From NCBI GenBank assembly GCA_050261515.1, contig JBLNDJ010000048.1:124001-188000 (forward strand): 64,000 bases of DNA, read 5' to 3'. The notes under the pieces are model-generated. The model saw only the letters and a program-made list of their open reading frames with translations, made no database searches and had not been told where the DNA came from. The position numbers and the translations under genes were made by a program. Below, piece after piece: positions 43,417 through 52,529 of this stretch; position 1 is the stretch's first letter; each line of letters opens with the position of its first letter. The stretch is from JBLNDJ01 sp050261515. GTDB taxonomy: Bacteria; Acidobacteriota; Terriglobia; Bryobacterales; Bryobacteraceae.

Positions 43417-45852
43417 TTAGGCCTTCGTAGTCGCTTCGGCCGGGGCCAAGTCGTGCCGGTGCTTGCACTCCGGGTTCGGGCACTGCGCGAAGTGTCCGCT
43501 CTTGAGCCATTTTTCGAGCAGGTACGGGCTGCCGCAGTCGGGACACTTCTCGGCGATCGGTTTTGACCACGCCACAAACTTGCATTCGGGGTAGCGGTTG
43601 CAGCCGTAAAAAGTCTTGCCGCGCTTCGAGCGCCGCTCGATGATTTCGCCTTCGCCGCACTCGGGGCACTTCACGCCGATCGTCTTCTGCTTCACGTAGC
43701 GGCAAGTCGGGTAGTTGCTGCACGCCGTAAATTCGCCGAAGCGCCCGTACTTCAGCACGAGATTGTTGCCGCACTGCGGGCATTTTTCGTCGAGCGGGAC
43801 ATCGGCTTTGCGCTCACCTTCTCCGATGCGGCGCGTGGTCTTGCAGTCGGGGTAGCCCGAGCAGGCGTAGAACGTGCCGAAGCGGCCGCGCTTGAGCACC
43901 ATCGGGCGTCCGCAATTCTCGCAGTACTCTTCCCCCTCGCCTTCTGTGAGGTCGGCGTTATCGACGTCGGGAAGATCGACCGTCAACTCGCGCGTATTGG
44001 TGCACTCGGGGTATCCGCTGCAGCCGATGAAGCTGCCGTGCTTGCCCCAGCGGATCACCATCGGCTTGCCGCACTTATCGCACACCAGGTCGGTTGGTTT
44101 TTCCATCCGCTTGATGTCCGTCATGTGCTCTTCGGCGTGGCTCAGGTCGCCTTTGAACTTCTCGTAGAACTCGCCGATGGCCGCGCGCCAGTCGGTCTTG
44201 CCTTCTTCGATTTCGTCGAGGTCTTCTTCGAGCTTCGCCGTGTAGCGGATCTGGAAGATGTCGTCGAAGCTCTCGACCAGCAGGTCGGTGACAACCATGC
44301 CGAGCTCGGTGGGAATGAATTTTCCCCCTTCTTTCTTCACATAGCCGCGCTCCTGGATGGTCGAGATGATGGTCGCGTAAGTGGACGGGCGGCCGACGCC
44401 GTCGGCTTCGAGCTTCTTGACCAGCGTCGCCTCGTTGAAGCGCGGCGGCGGCTCGGTGAAATGCTGCTCGGGCAGGATCGCCTTGAACTTCAGGGGTTCG
44501 CCTTCCGTGACGGCCGGGAGCTTGTGCTTGAGTTCCTCGTCTTCCTCGTCCTTCTGGTCCTTGCCCTCTTCGTAGACCGCGAGGAAGCCGTCGAACTTGG
44601 GAACCGAACCGGTGGCGCGGAACACGTACTCGGCGCCGTCCTTGCCGCGCGCGGCGGCGTCGATCGTGGTCTGGTCGAAGACGGCCGGCATCATCTGGGA
44701 GGCGACAAAGCGCATCCAGATGAGGCGGTACAGCTTCATCTCGTCTTCCTGAAGATACTTGGCGACCGATTCCGGCGTGCGCTCGACCGAGGTCGGGCGG
44801 ATGGCTTCGTGCGCGTCCTGCGCGCCCTTCTTGCTCTTGTAGATGTTGGGCGCTTCGGGCACGTACTGGGGGCCGAACTTCGCGCCGATGAAGGCGCGGG
44901 CTTCCTTGAGCGCGTCGTCGGAGACGCGCGTGGAATCCGTACGCATGTACGTGATCAGGCCCGTAGGGCCTTCCTTGCCGAGCGCGACGCCTTCATAGAG
45001 CCGCTGCGCGAGGCCCATGGTGCGCTTCACGCTGAAACGCAGCTTGCGCGCGGATTCCTGCTGCAGGGTCGAGGTGATGAACGGCGGAACGGGGTTGCGC
45101 CGCTTTTCGCGCGTGATGACGGATTTGACCGCGTAGCTGGCGCCCTCGAGCTGGTCGATGAGCCCCTTGGCCGAGGCCTCGTCGCCGATTTCGACCGCTT
45201 CGTCGTTCCGTTTGATAAAGCGCGCGGTGAGGGCTGGCGGCTTCTTCGCCGCGAGACTGACGTCGATCGTCCAATATTCCTTCTTCTGGAACGCGCGCAC
45301 TTCGCGCTCGCGCTCGACGATCAGGCGCACCGCGACCGACTGGACGCGGCCGGCGGAAAGCCCGCGCCGGACCTTATCCCACAGCAGCGGGGAGATCTTA
45401 TAGCCCACCAGGCGGTCGAGCACGCGGCGCGCCTGCTGCGCTTCGACCAGGCGCTGATCGACCACACCCGGCTTCTCGAAGGCGCGCTTGATGGCAGCGG
45501 GCGTGATTTCGTTGAACATCACGCGGTGGATCGACGGGCCGCCGTCGCGCTTGCTCTCCAGCTCTTCCTTGAGGTGATAGCAGATGGCTTCGCCTTCGCG
45601 GTCAGGGTCAGCCGCGAGGTAGATGGCCGTGGACTTTTTGGCCGCCTGCTTCAGCTCGGCGATGAGCTTCTTTTTGCCCTCGATGACGACGTAGGTCGGC
45701 TCGAAGCCGTGGTCCACATCGACGGCGAGGTCCCGCTTGGGAAGGTCCTTGATGTGGCCGAGCGAGGCTTTGACGACAAAATTCTTGCCTAGGTACTTAC
45801 CGATGGTCTTTGCCTTCGCCGGTGATTCGACGATGACGAGAGAATTTGGCAT
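43417..45852 (-). CDS. topA: DNA topoisomerase I
   Basis: An 811-residue type IA topoisomerase that relaxes negative supercoils. The Toprim start is LVIVESPAKAKTIGKYLG, the acidic triad is in YLAADPDREGEAICYHL, and the active-site Tyr is in GLITYMRTDSTRVSDDA. The C-terminus has five zinc-ribbon modules from about residue 600, starting CDKCGKPM, CENCGRPM, CPQCGNNL, CPECGEGE and CPDCGSPY. It lies 60 bases downstream of dprA in the same direction, an arrangement common in bacteria. Confidence 0.96.
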   Translation of the reverse strand: MPNSLVIVESPAKAKTIGKYLGKNFVVKASLGHIKDLPKRDLAVDVDHGFEPTYVVIEGKKKLIAELKQAAKKSTAIYLAADPDREGEAICYHLKEELESKRDGGPSIHRVMFNEITPAAIKRAFEKPGVVDQRLVEAQQARRVLDRLVGYKISPLLWDKVRRGLSAGRVQSVAVRLIVEREREVRAFQKKEYWTIDVSLAAKKPPALTARFIKRNDEAVEIGDEASAKGLIDQLEGASYAVKSVITREKRRNPVPPFITSTLQQESARKLRFSVKRTMGLAQRLYEGVALGKEGPTGLITYMRTDSTRVSDDALKEARAFIGAKFGPQYVPEAPNIYKSKKGAQDAHEAIRPTSVERTPESVAKYLQEDEMKLYRLIWMRFVASQMMPAVFDQTTIDAAARGKDGAEYVFRATGSVPKFDGFLAVYEEGKDQKDEEDEELKHKLPAVTEGEPLKFKAILPEQHFTEPPPRFNEATLVKKLEADGVGRPSTYATIISTIQERGYVKKEGGKFIPTELGMVVTDLLVESFDDIFQIRYTAKLEEDLDEIEEGKTDWRAAIGEFYEKFKGDLSHAEEHMTDIKRMEKPTDLVCDKCGKPMVIRWGKHGSFIGCSGYPECTNTRELTVDLPDVDNADLTEGEGEEYCENCGRPMVLKRGRFGTFYACSGYPDCKTTRRIGEGERKADVPLDEKCPQCGNNLVLKYGRFGEFTACSNYPTCRYVKQKTIGVKCPECGEGEIIERRSKRGKTFYGCNRYPECKFVAWSKPIAEKCPDCGSPYLLEKWLKSGHFAQCPNPECKHRHDLAPAEATTKA

Positions 45853-45912
45853 ATTGCTTTGAATCCGAGGGCAGCCCGGGAAAACCGATGACGCCGGTTC
45901 CCTGAGAAGATC

Positions 45913-47079
45913 TCACCACACTTTAACAAAGTTTTTCCCCGGCAGCTGCCGGACGGCTCCAGTCAACTCCAGTTCGAACAGGGCGGCAATGGCCTCCGAG
46001 GAGGATATATCCTCCAGGCTCTCCATAAGCTCGTCGATGTGGGTGGGGGTGTCGATCTTGAGCCGTTCCAATATCTTACGGACCTGGGGGTTTTGCGGGC
46101 TGTCCTGGTCCGTAGATGCGGATTGCCCGTTGCCGGTTACATTTCCGTTACCGCCGAACAGCCGCCCCTGGGCCCGGGCGGCGAGCGCCTGCTGATGCTC
46201 GGGAGACAGCTCGACGACCACGTCGTTCCAGTCCTGCACGAGCTTTGCGCCTTGTTTTATCAACAGGTTAGGCCCCCAACTCATCTTTGAAACGATGGAG
46301 CCGGGAACGGCGAAGACTTCCCTGCCCTGCTCGAGCGCCAGCCGCGCCGTGATGGACGATCCGCTGTACTGGGCGCCCTCGACCACGAGCACCCCGACGC
46401 TCATCCCGCTGATGATGCGGTTGCGGATGGGGAAGTTTTGGGGGTAGGCGGGGGCGCCCATGGCGAATTCCGAGAGCATGAGGCCGTTGGCGACGATTTC
46501 GGCGGCGAGCTTGCGGTTCTCCGAGGGGTAGACCAGATCGACGCCGCAGCCGAGGACGGCGATGGTGTTGCCGGCGGCGGCCAGGGCGGCGCGGTGCGCG
46601 GCGGTGTCGATGCCGCGCGCCATGCCGCTCACGACGGTGAGCCCGGCGCGGGCGAGGTCCCCGCTGAGGCGCTCTGAGGCGGCCAGGCCGTAGGGGGTCG
46701 GGCGGCGCGTGCCGACCACGCCGAGCATGAGCGTGGAGAGCAGCTCAACCCGGCCGCGGGCGAACAACGTGACCGGCGGGTCGAAGATTTCCTTGAGGCG
46801 CCCGGGGTAGCGGGGGTCGGTGAGGGTGATGAGTTCGGCGCCGCACTCGCGCATTTTCGTCTGCTGGAGGACGGCGTCCTCAAACGAGCAGCCGCTCGAG
46901 ATGCTCTGGGCGACGCTGCCCGCGACGCCGTTCTTTTCGAGTTCGCTGCGCGAGGCGCGCATGACGGCTTCAGGCGTGCGATAGCGTTCGAGCAGCCGGA
47001 GCGCGGTGCGGGCGCCCAGGCCCGGGGCCATTTTCAGGGCGAGCCAGTGGAGTTCCTCTTCCGGCGTGAGTGTGGGCAT
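45913..47079 (-). CDS. dprA: DNA-processing protein DprA
   Basis: A 388-residue protein that loads RecA on incoming single-stranded DNA during natural transformation. A helical SAM-like N-terminal part is followed by the Rossmann-like domain with VVGTRRPTPYGLAASERLSGDLA, VSGMARGIDTAAHRAAL, IAVLGCGVDLVYPSENRKLA and NRIISGMSVGVLVVEGAQYSGSSITA. A C-terminal winged helix (about 315-380) includes DTPTHIDELMESL. It precedes topA and diverges from the cytochrome gene. cinA, another transformation-linked gene, is at 52.5 kb. Confidence 0.94.
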   Translation of the reverse strand: MPTLTPEEELHWLALKMAPGLGARTALRLLERYRTPEAVMRASRSELEKNGVAGSVAQSISSGCSFEDAVLQQTKMRECGAELITLTDPRYPGRLKEIFDPPVTLFARGRVELLSTLMLGVVGTRRPTPYGLAASERLSGDLARAGLTVVSGMARGIDTAAHRAALAAAGNTIAVLGCGVDLVYPSENRKLAAEIVANGLMLSEFAMGAPAYPQNFPIRNRIISGMSVGVLVVEGAQYSGSSITARLALEQGREVFAVPGSIVSKMSWGPNLLIKQGAKLVQDWNDVVVELSPEHQQALAARAQGRLFGGNGNVTGNGQSASTDQDSPQNPQVRKILERLKIDTPTHIDELMESLEDISSSEAIAALFELELTGAVRQLPGKNFVKVW

Positions 47080-47150
47080 TCAGAAGAGAGGTGGGCGGCG
47101 GGGTGGGGGAATCTCACGGGCCGTCTCCTGCCCGCTGGTACCGAATCGTG

Positions 47151-47179
47151 TACAATACGCGGACAGGAAGGGGGCTTGC
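47151..47179 (+). promoter_or_regulatory. -10 element and short leader of the decaheme cytochrome gene
   Basis: TACAAT (47151-47156) is followed by a leader with AGGAAGGGGG (47165-47174) just before the GTG at 47180. The GAAGGGGGCT core is shared with the subtilase leader at 37.7 kb. Confidence 0.5.
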
Positions 47180-49351
47180 GTGTTCTTTTCTGGTTCCGCG
47201 CTCGGGAAGTGTATCGCAGTGTGTTTCCTAGTCGGATCCGCCGTCGTTCTCAGCAGCTCCGACAAGCCCACATTCACTCGAAGGGACAAGGCGTATTACC
47301 TTTCTCCCGACGTCATCGCTTTCGTTCGCCCCGGGCTGGTGACGAAGATCACCGCAGTCAACATCGCCCAGGACGGCACCGTTCAGGTGAAATTCAAGGT
47401 CACCGACCCGCAGGGCCTGGGACTGGACCGCACCGGCGTGACGACGCCCGGGGCAATCTCGACCAGTTTCGTGATCGCGTATTTGCCGCGCGGCGAGAAC
47501 CAGTACGTCAGCTACATCACGCGCCCGGCGACCAATGCGCAGACCGGCTTCACGACCCAGCAGCCCGCGGCCGATTCCGGCGGCACGTATCAGGATAACG
47601 GCAACGGCCAGTACACCTATACGTTCCGCGCGAAGCTGCCGGCCGGCTTCGACTCCGCCGCCACCACCACGGTGGGCGTCTACTCTTCGCGCAACCTGTC
47701 GGAGTTCGATTTGGGAACGAACTTCGACGACGATGTGTTCAGCTTCGTGCCGAACGGATCCGCGGTGACTCAGGTACACGACGAGATCCGCACGGCGACC
47801 TGCAACAAGTGCCACGATCCGCTCGAAGCGCACGGCGGATCGCGCAAGAGCGTGCCGCTGTGCGTGCTCTGCCACCAGTCGCAGCTCGTCGATCCCGACA
47901 CGGGCAACAGCGTGGATATGAAGGTGTTCATCCACAAGATTCACATGGGTGAGGAGCTGCCGAGCGTGCAGGCGGGGCATCCCTACCAGATCATCGGGTT
48001 CCAGCAGTCGGTGAACGACTACTCGACCGTGGTGTTTCCGGCCGACATACGCAATTGCACGTTCTGCCACGAGGGCGGTTCGGCGCCGCCGCCGGTGAGC
48101 GGGCAGCCGGACCAGGCCGTCACGCAGCCTCCCGCGGCCGCTCCGCAGCCGTGCTCGGATACGAACCCGGGGTGCAATCCGGACCAGGCGCCGCTGCCGC
48201 CGTCCCACGCCGACTGGTGGCTCACGCATCCGTCGCGGGCTGCCTGCGGGTCCTGCCACGACAACGTGAATTTCGCTACCGGCGAGAACCACGTCAACCT
48301 GCCGCAGCTCAACGACAGCCAGTGCATGACGTGCCACACGATTCAGGGCGAGGTGCCGTTCGACGTGTCGATCATCGGCGCGCACACGATTCCGCAGTTC
48401 GCTCCGGGATTGCCGGGCGTGGTGTTCAAGCTGGACAAGGTGGATAACGGCGGCGCGGGCCGGAAGCCGACCGTGACCTTCGAGATCCACGACAAGTCGG
48501 GCAACCCGGTACTGCCTGGAGACCTCGCCTCGCTGAGCCTGGTGATGTCCGGGCCGACGAGCGATTACCAGACGCTGGTATCGGAGTCGGCGCGCACGGC
48601 AGCGGGCGAAGGCGGGGTCTACACCTACACCTTCAACGCCGCGGTTCCGGCTAATGCCAGGGGCACGTACGCCATCGGCATCGAGGGCTACAAGAATGTC
48701 ACGCTGCTGCCCGGAACAACCAAGCAGCAGACGGTGCGCGATGTCGGCTACAACCAGGTCATCGACTTTTCGGTGGATGGTTCGGCGGTGGCGCCGCATC
48801 CGGTCGAGGTGACGCAGGCGCAGTGCAACCAATGCCACTTCGCGCTGTCCGCGCACGGGACGTTCCGGCAGAACGTGCAGTACTGCCTGCTGTGCCACAA
48901 CCCGACGCAGACGGATTCCTCGCGGCGGCCCGCGGACCAGAACCCGCCGCAGACGATCGATTTCCCGGTGATGATTCACCGGCTCCACCTGGGCGATGAA
49001 GCGCCGGCGGGCGGACAGCTCACGCCGTTTATCATTTACGGATTCGGCGGAAGCGTGAACGACTTCAGCGATGTGCGCTTCCCCGGCCAGATCAAGGACT
49101 GCGCCAAGTGCCACACGAACAACTCGCAACAGCTTCCGCTGCCGGAGACGCGAGTGGCGGTGAACAACCCGCGGGCGTTCATCAATCCGTCGCCGCCTAC
49201 GACGGCGGCCTGCACGGCGTGCCATACGCTGAAGTCCACCTCGGCGCATGCGTCGATCGAGACGAGCCCGACGCTCGGCGAGAGCTGCGCGGTGTGCCAT
49301 GGTCCGGGAGCGGAGTTCGACGTGGACAAGGTGCACGCGTTGACCGAGTGA
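47180..49351 (+). CDS. decaheme c-type cytochrome of the OmcA/MtrC type
   Basis: A 723-residue exported protein with ten CXXCH haem motifs: CNKCH, CVLCH, CTFCH, CGSCH, CMTCH, then CNQCH, CLLCH, CAKCH, CTACH, CAVCH. The first is near residue 208 and the last near 703. They form two five-haem halves with matching spacing (CNKCHDPLEAHGG against CNQCHFALSAHGT; VFIHKIHMGEE against VMIHRLHLGDE; NDYSTVVFPADIRN against NDFSDVRFPGQIKD). Beta-rich domains precede each half. This is the layout of outer-surface cytochromes that pass electrons to minerals or shuttles. The signal sequence lacks a clear lipobox. No porin or periplasmic partner cytochrome is adjacent. The GTG at 47180 was chosen for its strong ribosome site. 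Confidence 0.9.
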   Translation: MFFSGSALGKCIAVCFLVGSAVVLSSSDKPTFTRRDKAYYLSPDVIAFVRPGLVTKITAVNIAQDGTVQVKFKVTDPQGLGLDRTGVTTPGAISTSFVIAYLPRGENQYVSYITRPATNAQTGFTTQQPAADSGGTYQDNGNGQYTYTFRAKLPAGFDSAATTTVGVYSSRNLSEFDLGTNFDDDVFSFVPNGSAVTQVHDEIRTATCNKCHDPLEAHGGSRKSVPLCVLCHQSQLVDPDTGNSVDMKVFIHKIHMGEELPSVQAGHPYQIIGFQQSVNDYSTVVFPADIRNCTFCHEGGSAPPPVSGQPDQAVTQPPAAAPQPCSDTNPGCNPDQAPLPPSHADWWLTHPSRAACGSCHDNVNFATGENHVNLPQLNDSQCMTCHTIQGEVPFDVSIIGAHTIPQFAPGLPGVVFKLDKVDNGGAGRKPTVTFEIHDKSGNPVLPGDLASLSLVMSGPTSDYQTLVSESARTAAGEGGVYTYTFNAAVPANARGTYAIGIEGYKNVTLLPGTTKQQTVRDVGYNQVIDFSVDGSAVAPHPVEVTQAQCNQCHFALSAHGTFRQNVQYCLLCHNPTQTDSSRRPADQNPPQTIDFPVMIHRLHLGDEAPAGGQLTPFIIYGFGGSVNDFSDVRFPGQIKDCAKCHTNNSQQLPLPETRVAVNNPRAFINPSPPTTAACTACHTLKSTSAHASIETSPTLGESCAVCHGPGAEFDVDKVHALTE

Positions 49352-49402
49352 AGGGCCAGGGGTGCCTGCGGCCCCCGGTCGCGGCCCGGTGACGGGCGCT
49401 GG

Positions 49403-49408
49403 TATCCT
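49403..49408 (+). promoter_or_regulatory. possible -10 element of rimO
   Basis: TATCCT lies 6 nt before the TTG start of rimO at 49415, similar in position to the other leaderless starts but a weaker match. Confidence 0.3.
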
Positions 49409-49414
49409 TGAGGC

Positions 49415-50830
49415 TTGAAGGTTGGATTTGTCAGTCTGGGGTGCCCGAAAAACCTCGTCGATACAGAGGTTATGATGGGCCAGCTTGCCGCCCGGGGCCA
49501 TGAGCTTACGGCTCGCCCTGAAGAGGCCGAAGTCATCGTCGTCAACACGTGCAGCTTCATCGATCCCGCCAAGCAGGAGTCCGTCGATACGATCCTCGAG
49601 ATGGCGCGGTTCAAGAAGACGGCGGGCGTGAGGCGGCTGGTGGTGGCGGGGTGCCTGGTGGAGCGGTTCCGCGGCGAGATTCGGGCCCACATTCCCGAGG
49701 TGGATGCCGTCGTCGGGACGAATGAACTCGACGCCATCGTGGCGGCCTGCGCGGGCGAGGCGGAGACGGCCGGCTCACCGGCGCCTTATCTCTACCACGA
49801 CCTCACGCCGCGCGTGCTCTCGACGCCTCGGCATTTCGCGTATATCAAAATCGCGGAGGGCTGCGACCATCCCTGCTCTTTCTGCGTGATTCCGCAGTTC
49901 CGCGGGAAGTTTCGCAGCCGCCATTTCGAATCCGTGGCGGCGGAAGCGAAGCGGCTGTTCGATGCGGGCGTGCGCGAGATCAACCTGATCGGCCAGGACA
50001 CGACGTGCTACGGCGAGGACCTTGGGATCGAGGACGGGCTGGCGCATCTGCTCGCGCGACTCGCCCGGATCGAGACACCAGCCGACAAGTGGGTGCGGTT
50101 CCTGTACGCGTATCCGAACAAGGTGACGCAGCGGCTGCTCGATACGATTGCGGCGCACGAGGCGATCGCGAAGTACCTCGACGTGCCGCTGCAACATGCG
50201 AGCGCGCGGGTGCTCAAGCGCATGAAGCGCGGCGGGTCGGGCGACATATTTCTGAAGCTGATCGAGCGCGCGCGGCGAACGATTCCGGGCTTGGCGGTGC
50301 GGACCAGCATGATCGTGGGGTTCCCTGGCGAGACCGATGCGGATTTCGAGGAACTGTGCGCGTTTGTCGAGGAGGCGCGGTTCGACCGGCTCGGCGTGTT
50401 CTCGTATTCCGACGAGGAGACCAGCGGAAGTTTCCATCTGGACGGCAAGGTGGACCGGCGGACGATTTACAACCGGCGGCGGCGGCTCATGGCGATCCAG
50501 CGGAAGATTTCAAAAAGGCGCAATCGCGCGCTGGTGGGCGCGGAGATTCCGGTGCTCGTCGCGGGGCGGTCGGAGGAGACCGATCTGCTGTGGGAGGCGC
50601 GCATGGCGACGCAGGCTCCGGAGATCGACGGGGTGTGCCTCATCAACGATTTCGAGGGCGGTGAGCCCACGCCCGGGCAGATACGACGGCTGCGGATTAC
50701 CGAGGCGCACGATTACGATCTCGTGGGGACGCTGCTTGCCGGCGGGGATGAAGTGGTGCCGAAGCCCTTGGAGAATCCGTTTGTGGTTTTGGGCGGGCCG
50801 GGCCGGCCAGGGGTGGTCCGCCCCACATGA
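49415..50830 (+). CDS. rimO: ribosomal protein S12 methylthiotransferase RimO
   Basis: A 471-residue radical-SAM enzyme that methylthiolates an aspartate of ribosomal protein S12. The N-terminal MTTase domain has VGFVSLGCPKNLVDTE, VVNTCSFIDPAKQES and VAGCLVERF (three cluster Cys). The radical-SAM motif is AEGCDHPCSFCVIPQFRGKFRSR, and a TRAM domain ends the protein. The start is TTG at 49415, the only codon that gives the family N-terminus (KVGFVSLGCPKN). It overlaps yacG by ATGA. Confidence 0.95.
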   Translation: MKVGFVSLGCPKNLVDTEVMMGQLAARGHELTARPEEAEVIVVNTCSFIDPAKQESVDTILEMARFKKTAGVRRLVVAGCLVERFRGEIRAHIPEVDAVVGTNELDAIVAACAGEAETAGSPAPYLYHDLTPRVLSTPRHFAYIKIAEGCDHPCSFCVIPQFRGKFRSRHFESVAAEAKRLFDAGVREINLIGQDTTCYGEDLGIEDGLAHLLARLARIETPADKWVRFLYAYPNKVTQRLLDTIAAHEAIAKYLDVPLQHASARVLKRMKRGGSGDIFLKLIERARRTIPGLAVRTSMIVGFPGETDADFEELCAFVEEARFDRLGVFSYSDEETSGSFHLDGKVDRRTIYNRRRRLMAIQRKISKRRNRALVGAEIPVLVAGRSEETDLLWEARMATQAPEIDGVCLINDFEGGEPTPGQIRRLRITEAHDYDLVGTLLAGGDEVVPKPLENPFVVLGGPGRPGVVRPT

Positions 50831-51021
50831 ATCGAATGAAGTGCCCGATCTGCAAGAAGGATGTCAAGCCCGGAAGCGCGTACGCCCCTTTTTGCAGCGA
50901 CCGCTGCCGCCTGATCGATCTCGGGAATTGGTCGAGCGAGAAATACAGGATCTCTTCCCCCGTGGAGCCCGAACCTGAAGAACACGACGACGAACGACAC
51001 GAAGACGAGCGCGAAGGCTGA
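50827..51021 (+). CDS. yacG: DNA gyrase inhibitor YacG-like zinc protein
   Basis: A 64-residue zinc-ribbon protein with CPICKKDV and FCSDRCRLIDLGNWSSEKY, the four Cys and the LIDLG-x-W motif of YacG, which binds gyrase in E. coli. The acidic tail (EPEPEEHDDERHED) is long for the family. The ATG overlaps the rimO stop. Its 3' end overlaps the inferred start region of pgpA in another frame. Confidence 0.85.
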   Translation: MNRMKCPICKKDVKPGSAYAPFCSDRCRLIDLGNWSSEKYRISSPVEPEPEEHDDERHEDEREG

Positions 51022-51481
51022 GCCCGCGCGGTGGATCGCGCTTCCGATTGCGACCTGGTTCGGGTGCGGCTACGCCCCGGCCGCGCGCGGAACGTGGGGC
51101 GCGGCGGGCGCGCTCGTCATTGCGATTCTGCTTGCGCAGTGGGGATGGCGGCCGGTCCACTTCCTGATCCTCGCGGTGGCGTTTCTGCCTGTGTCGATTT
51201 GGGCCGCGGGGTGGACGGCGCGGTACGTGGGGCGGAAAGATCCGCCGCTCGTGGTGGTGGACGAGGTCATCGGCCTGTGGATCACGCTCGCCGGCGCCGC
51301 GGCACTGAACTGGAAAACCTGGCTCGCCGCGTTCGTGCTGTTCCGCGTGTTCGACATCTGGAAGCCCGCGCCGGTGCGGCAACTGGAAAAGCTGCCCGGC
51401 GGCTACGGGATCGTGGCCGACGATGCGATGGCGGGTGTCTATGGCGCGCTCGTGCTCGCGGCAGCCGGCTACGTGCTATAA
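50975..51481 (+). CDS. pgpA: phosphatidylglycerophosphatase A, probably with a non-canonical CTG start
   Basis: A membrane phosphatase that makes phosphatidylglycerol from its phosphate. The conserved N-terminal motif appears as TWFGCGYAPAARGTWGAAGA, followed by VVVDEVIGLWITL, FRVFDIWKPAPVRQLEKLPGGYGIVADDAMAGVYGAL. In this frame there is no ATG, GTG or TTG between the stop at 50912 and a GTG at 51176, and that GTG would remove the conserved start. CTG at 50975 has GGAG 7 nt upstream and would give 168 residues, the usual size. ATT at 51047, or a frameshift from yacG, are alternatives. The 5' end is thus inferred. Confidence 0.75.
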   Translation: MKNTTTNDTKTSAKAEPARWIALPIATWFGCGYAPAARGTWGAAGALVIAILLAQWGWRPVHFLILAVAFLPVSIWAAGWTARYVGRKDPPLVVVDEVIGLWITLAGAAALNWKTWLAAFVLFRVFDIWKPAPVRQLEKLPGGYGIVADDAMAGVYGALVLAAAGYVL

Positions 51482-51494
51482 ACTCTATTTGAAC

Positions 51495-52526
51495 ATGGGC
51501 AATCGCAAGGACTCCGAGGGCAAGCCGCAGATCTCGCAGGTAAGCCCTCCCGCCGCCATCGCCGGGGGCGAGTTCCAGGTGCGCGGCAAAGGGTTTTCGA
51601 AATCGGCGGCGCGGCCCCGCGTGACCTTCGGCGAGATCGAGGCGCCGGTCATCATCGGCTCGGATTCCTTCGTCATCGCCCGGGTTCCGGAGAACGCTTC
51701 GGTCGGCGAACTGATCATACAGAACGGCGAACTGGCGAGCTCGGCGTGGACGTGCGAGATCGGCATCCCGATAGCCGACAGCGTGCATCCGGTGGCGAAT
51801 CCGGCGGTCGATTCCGCCGGAAACATCTTCACCACCTTCAGCGGATCGCGCGGCCAGAAGACGCCCGTTTCGATTTACAAGATCGACCTCAACTACGAGG
51901 TCAAGCCGTTTCTCTCCGAGGTCATGAATGCGACCGCGCTCGCCTTCGACCGCGAAGGGATGCTGTACATCTCGAGCCGCTACGACGGCGTCATCTACCA
52001 GGTCACTCCGGCCGGGCAGATGTCGGTTTACGTCGAGGGCATGGGCGTCGCGACCGGCATCGCGTTCGACGATGAGGAGAACCTCTACGTCGGCGACCGG
52101 CAAGGGACGATTTTCAAGATCAGCCGTTCGCGGCAGATTTACGTGTTCGCGACGCTCGAGGCGTCGATCGCGGCTTACCACCTGGCTTTCGGGGCCGACA
52201 AATATCTGTACGTCACCGGGCCAACGACGTCGAGCTTCGACGCAATCCACCGCATCGCGCCGAGCGGCGAAGTCGAGGTGTTCTATCGGGGCCTGGGACG
52301 CCCGCAGGGAATCGCATTCGACACCGACAACCGCGCGTACGTCGCCGCTTCGCTCGGCGGGCGGCGCGGCATCGTGCGCATCGGCGAGGACCGCAAGCCG
52401 GAGCTGTTCCTCTCGGGCCCGAACGTGGTCGGGCTCGCGTTCACACCGGCGAAGTCGATGATCGTGGCCACCAACAGCGCGCTCTACCGCGTGGATGCGG
52501 GCGTCAAGGGGCGGCCGCTTCCCTAG
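51495..52526 (+). CDS. IPT/TIG-domain protein with NHL-type beta-propeller
   Basis: A 343-residue protein. Residues about 10-85 resemble an IPT/TIG module (QISQVSPPAAIAGGEFQVRGKGFS). The rest is a six-bladed propeller of the NHL/SMP-30 type with repeats such as NATALAFDREGMLYISSRYDGVIYQV, VATGIAFDDEENLYVGDRQGTIFKI and RPQGIAFDTDNRAYVAASLGG. No signal peptide is visible. A binding or sugar-lactonase-like role is possible but not shown. It lies 13 bases after pgpA and 3 bases before cinA. Confidence 0.78.
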   Translation: MGNRKDSEGKPQISQVSPPAAIAGGEFQVRGKGFSKSAARPRVTFGEIEAPVIIGSDSFVIARVPENASVGELIIQNGELASSAWTCEIGIPIADSVHPVANPAVDSAGNIFTTFSGSRGQKTPVSIYKIDLNYEVKPFLSEVMNATALAFDREGMLYISSRYDGVIYQVTPAGQMSVYVEGMGVATGIAFDDEENLYVGDRQGTIFKISRSRQIYVFATLEASIAAYHLAFGADKYLYVTGPTTSSFDAIHRIAPSGEVEVFYRGLGRPQGIAFDTDNRAYVAASLGGRRGIVRIGEDRKPELFLSGPNVVGLAFTPAKSMIVATNSALYRVDAGVKGRPLP

Positions 52527-52529
52527 CGC

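Noticed and set aside
47228..49690. 820-residue open frame on the minus strand
   Set aside because: Antisense to the decaheme cytochrome and the start of rimO; the composition is Arg/His-rich with no motif.
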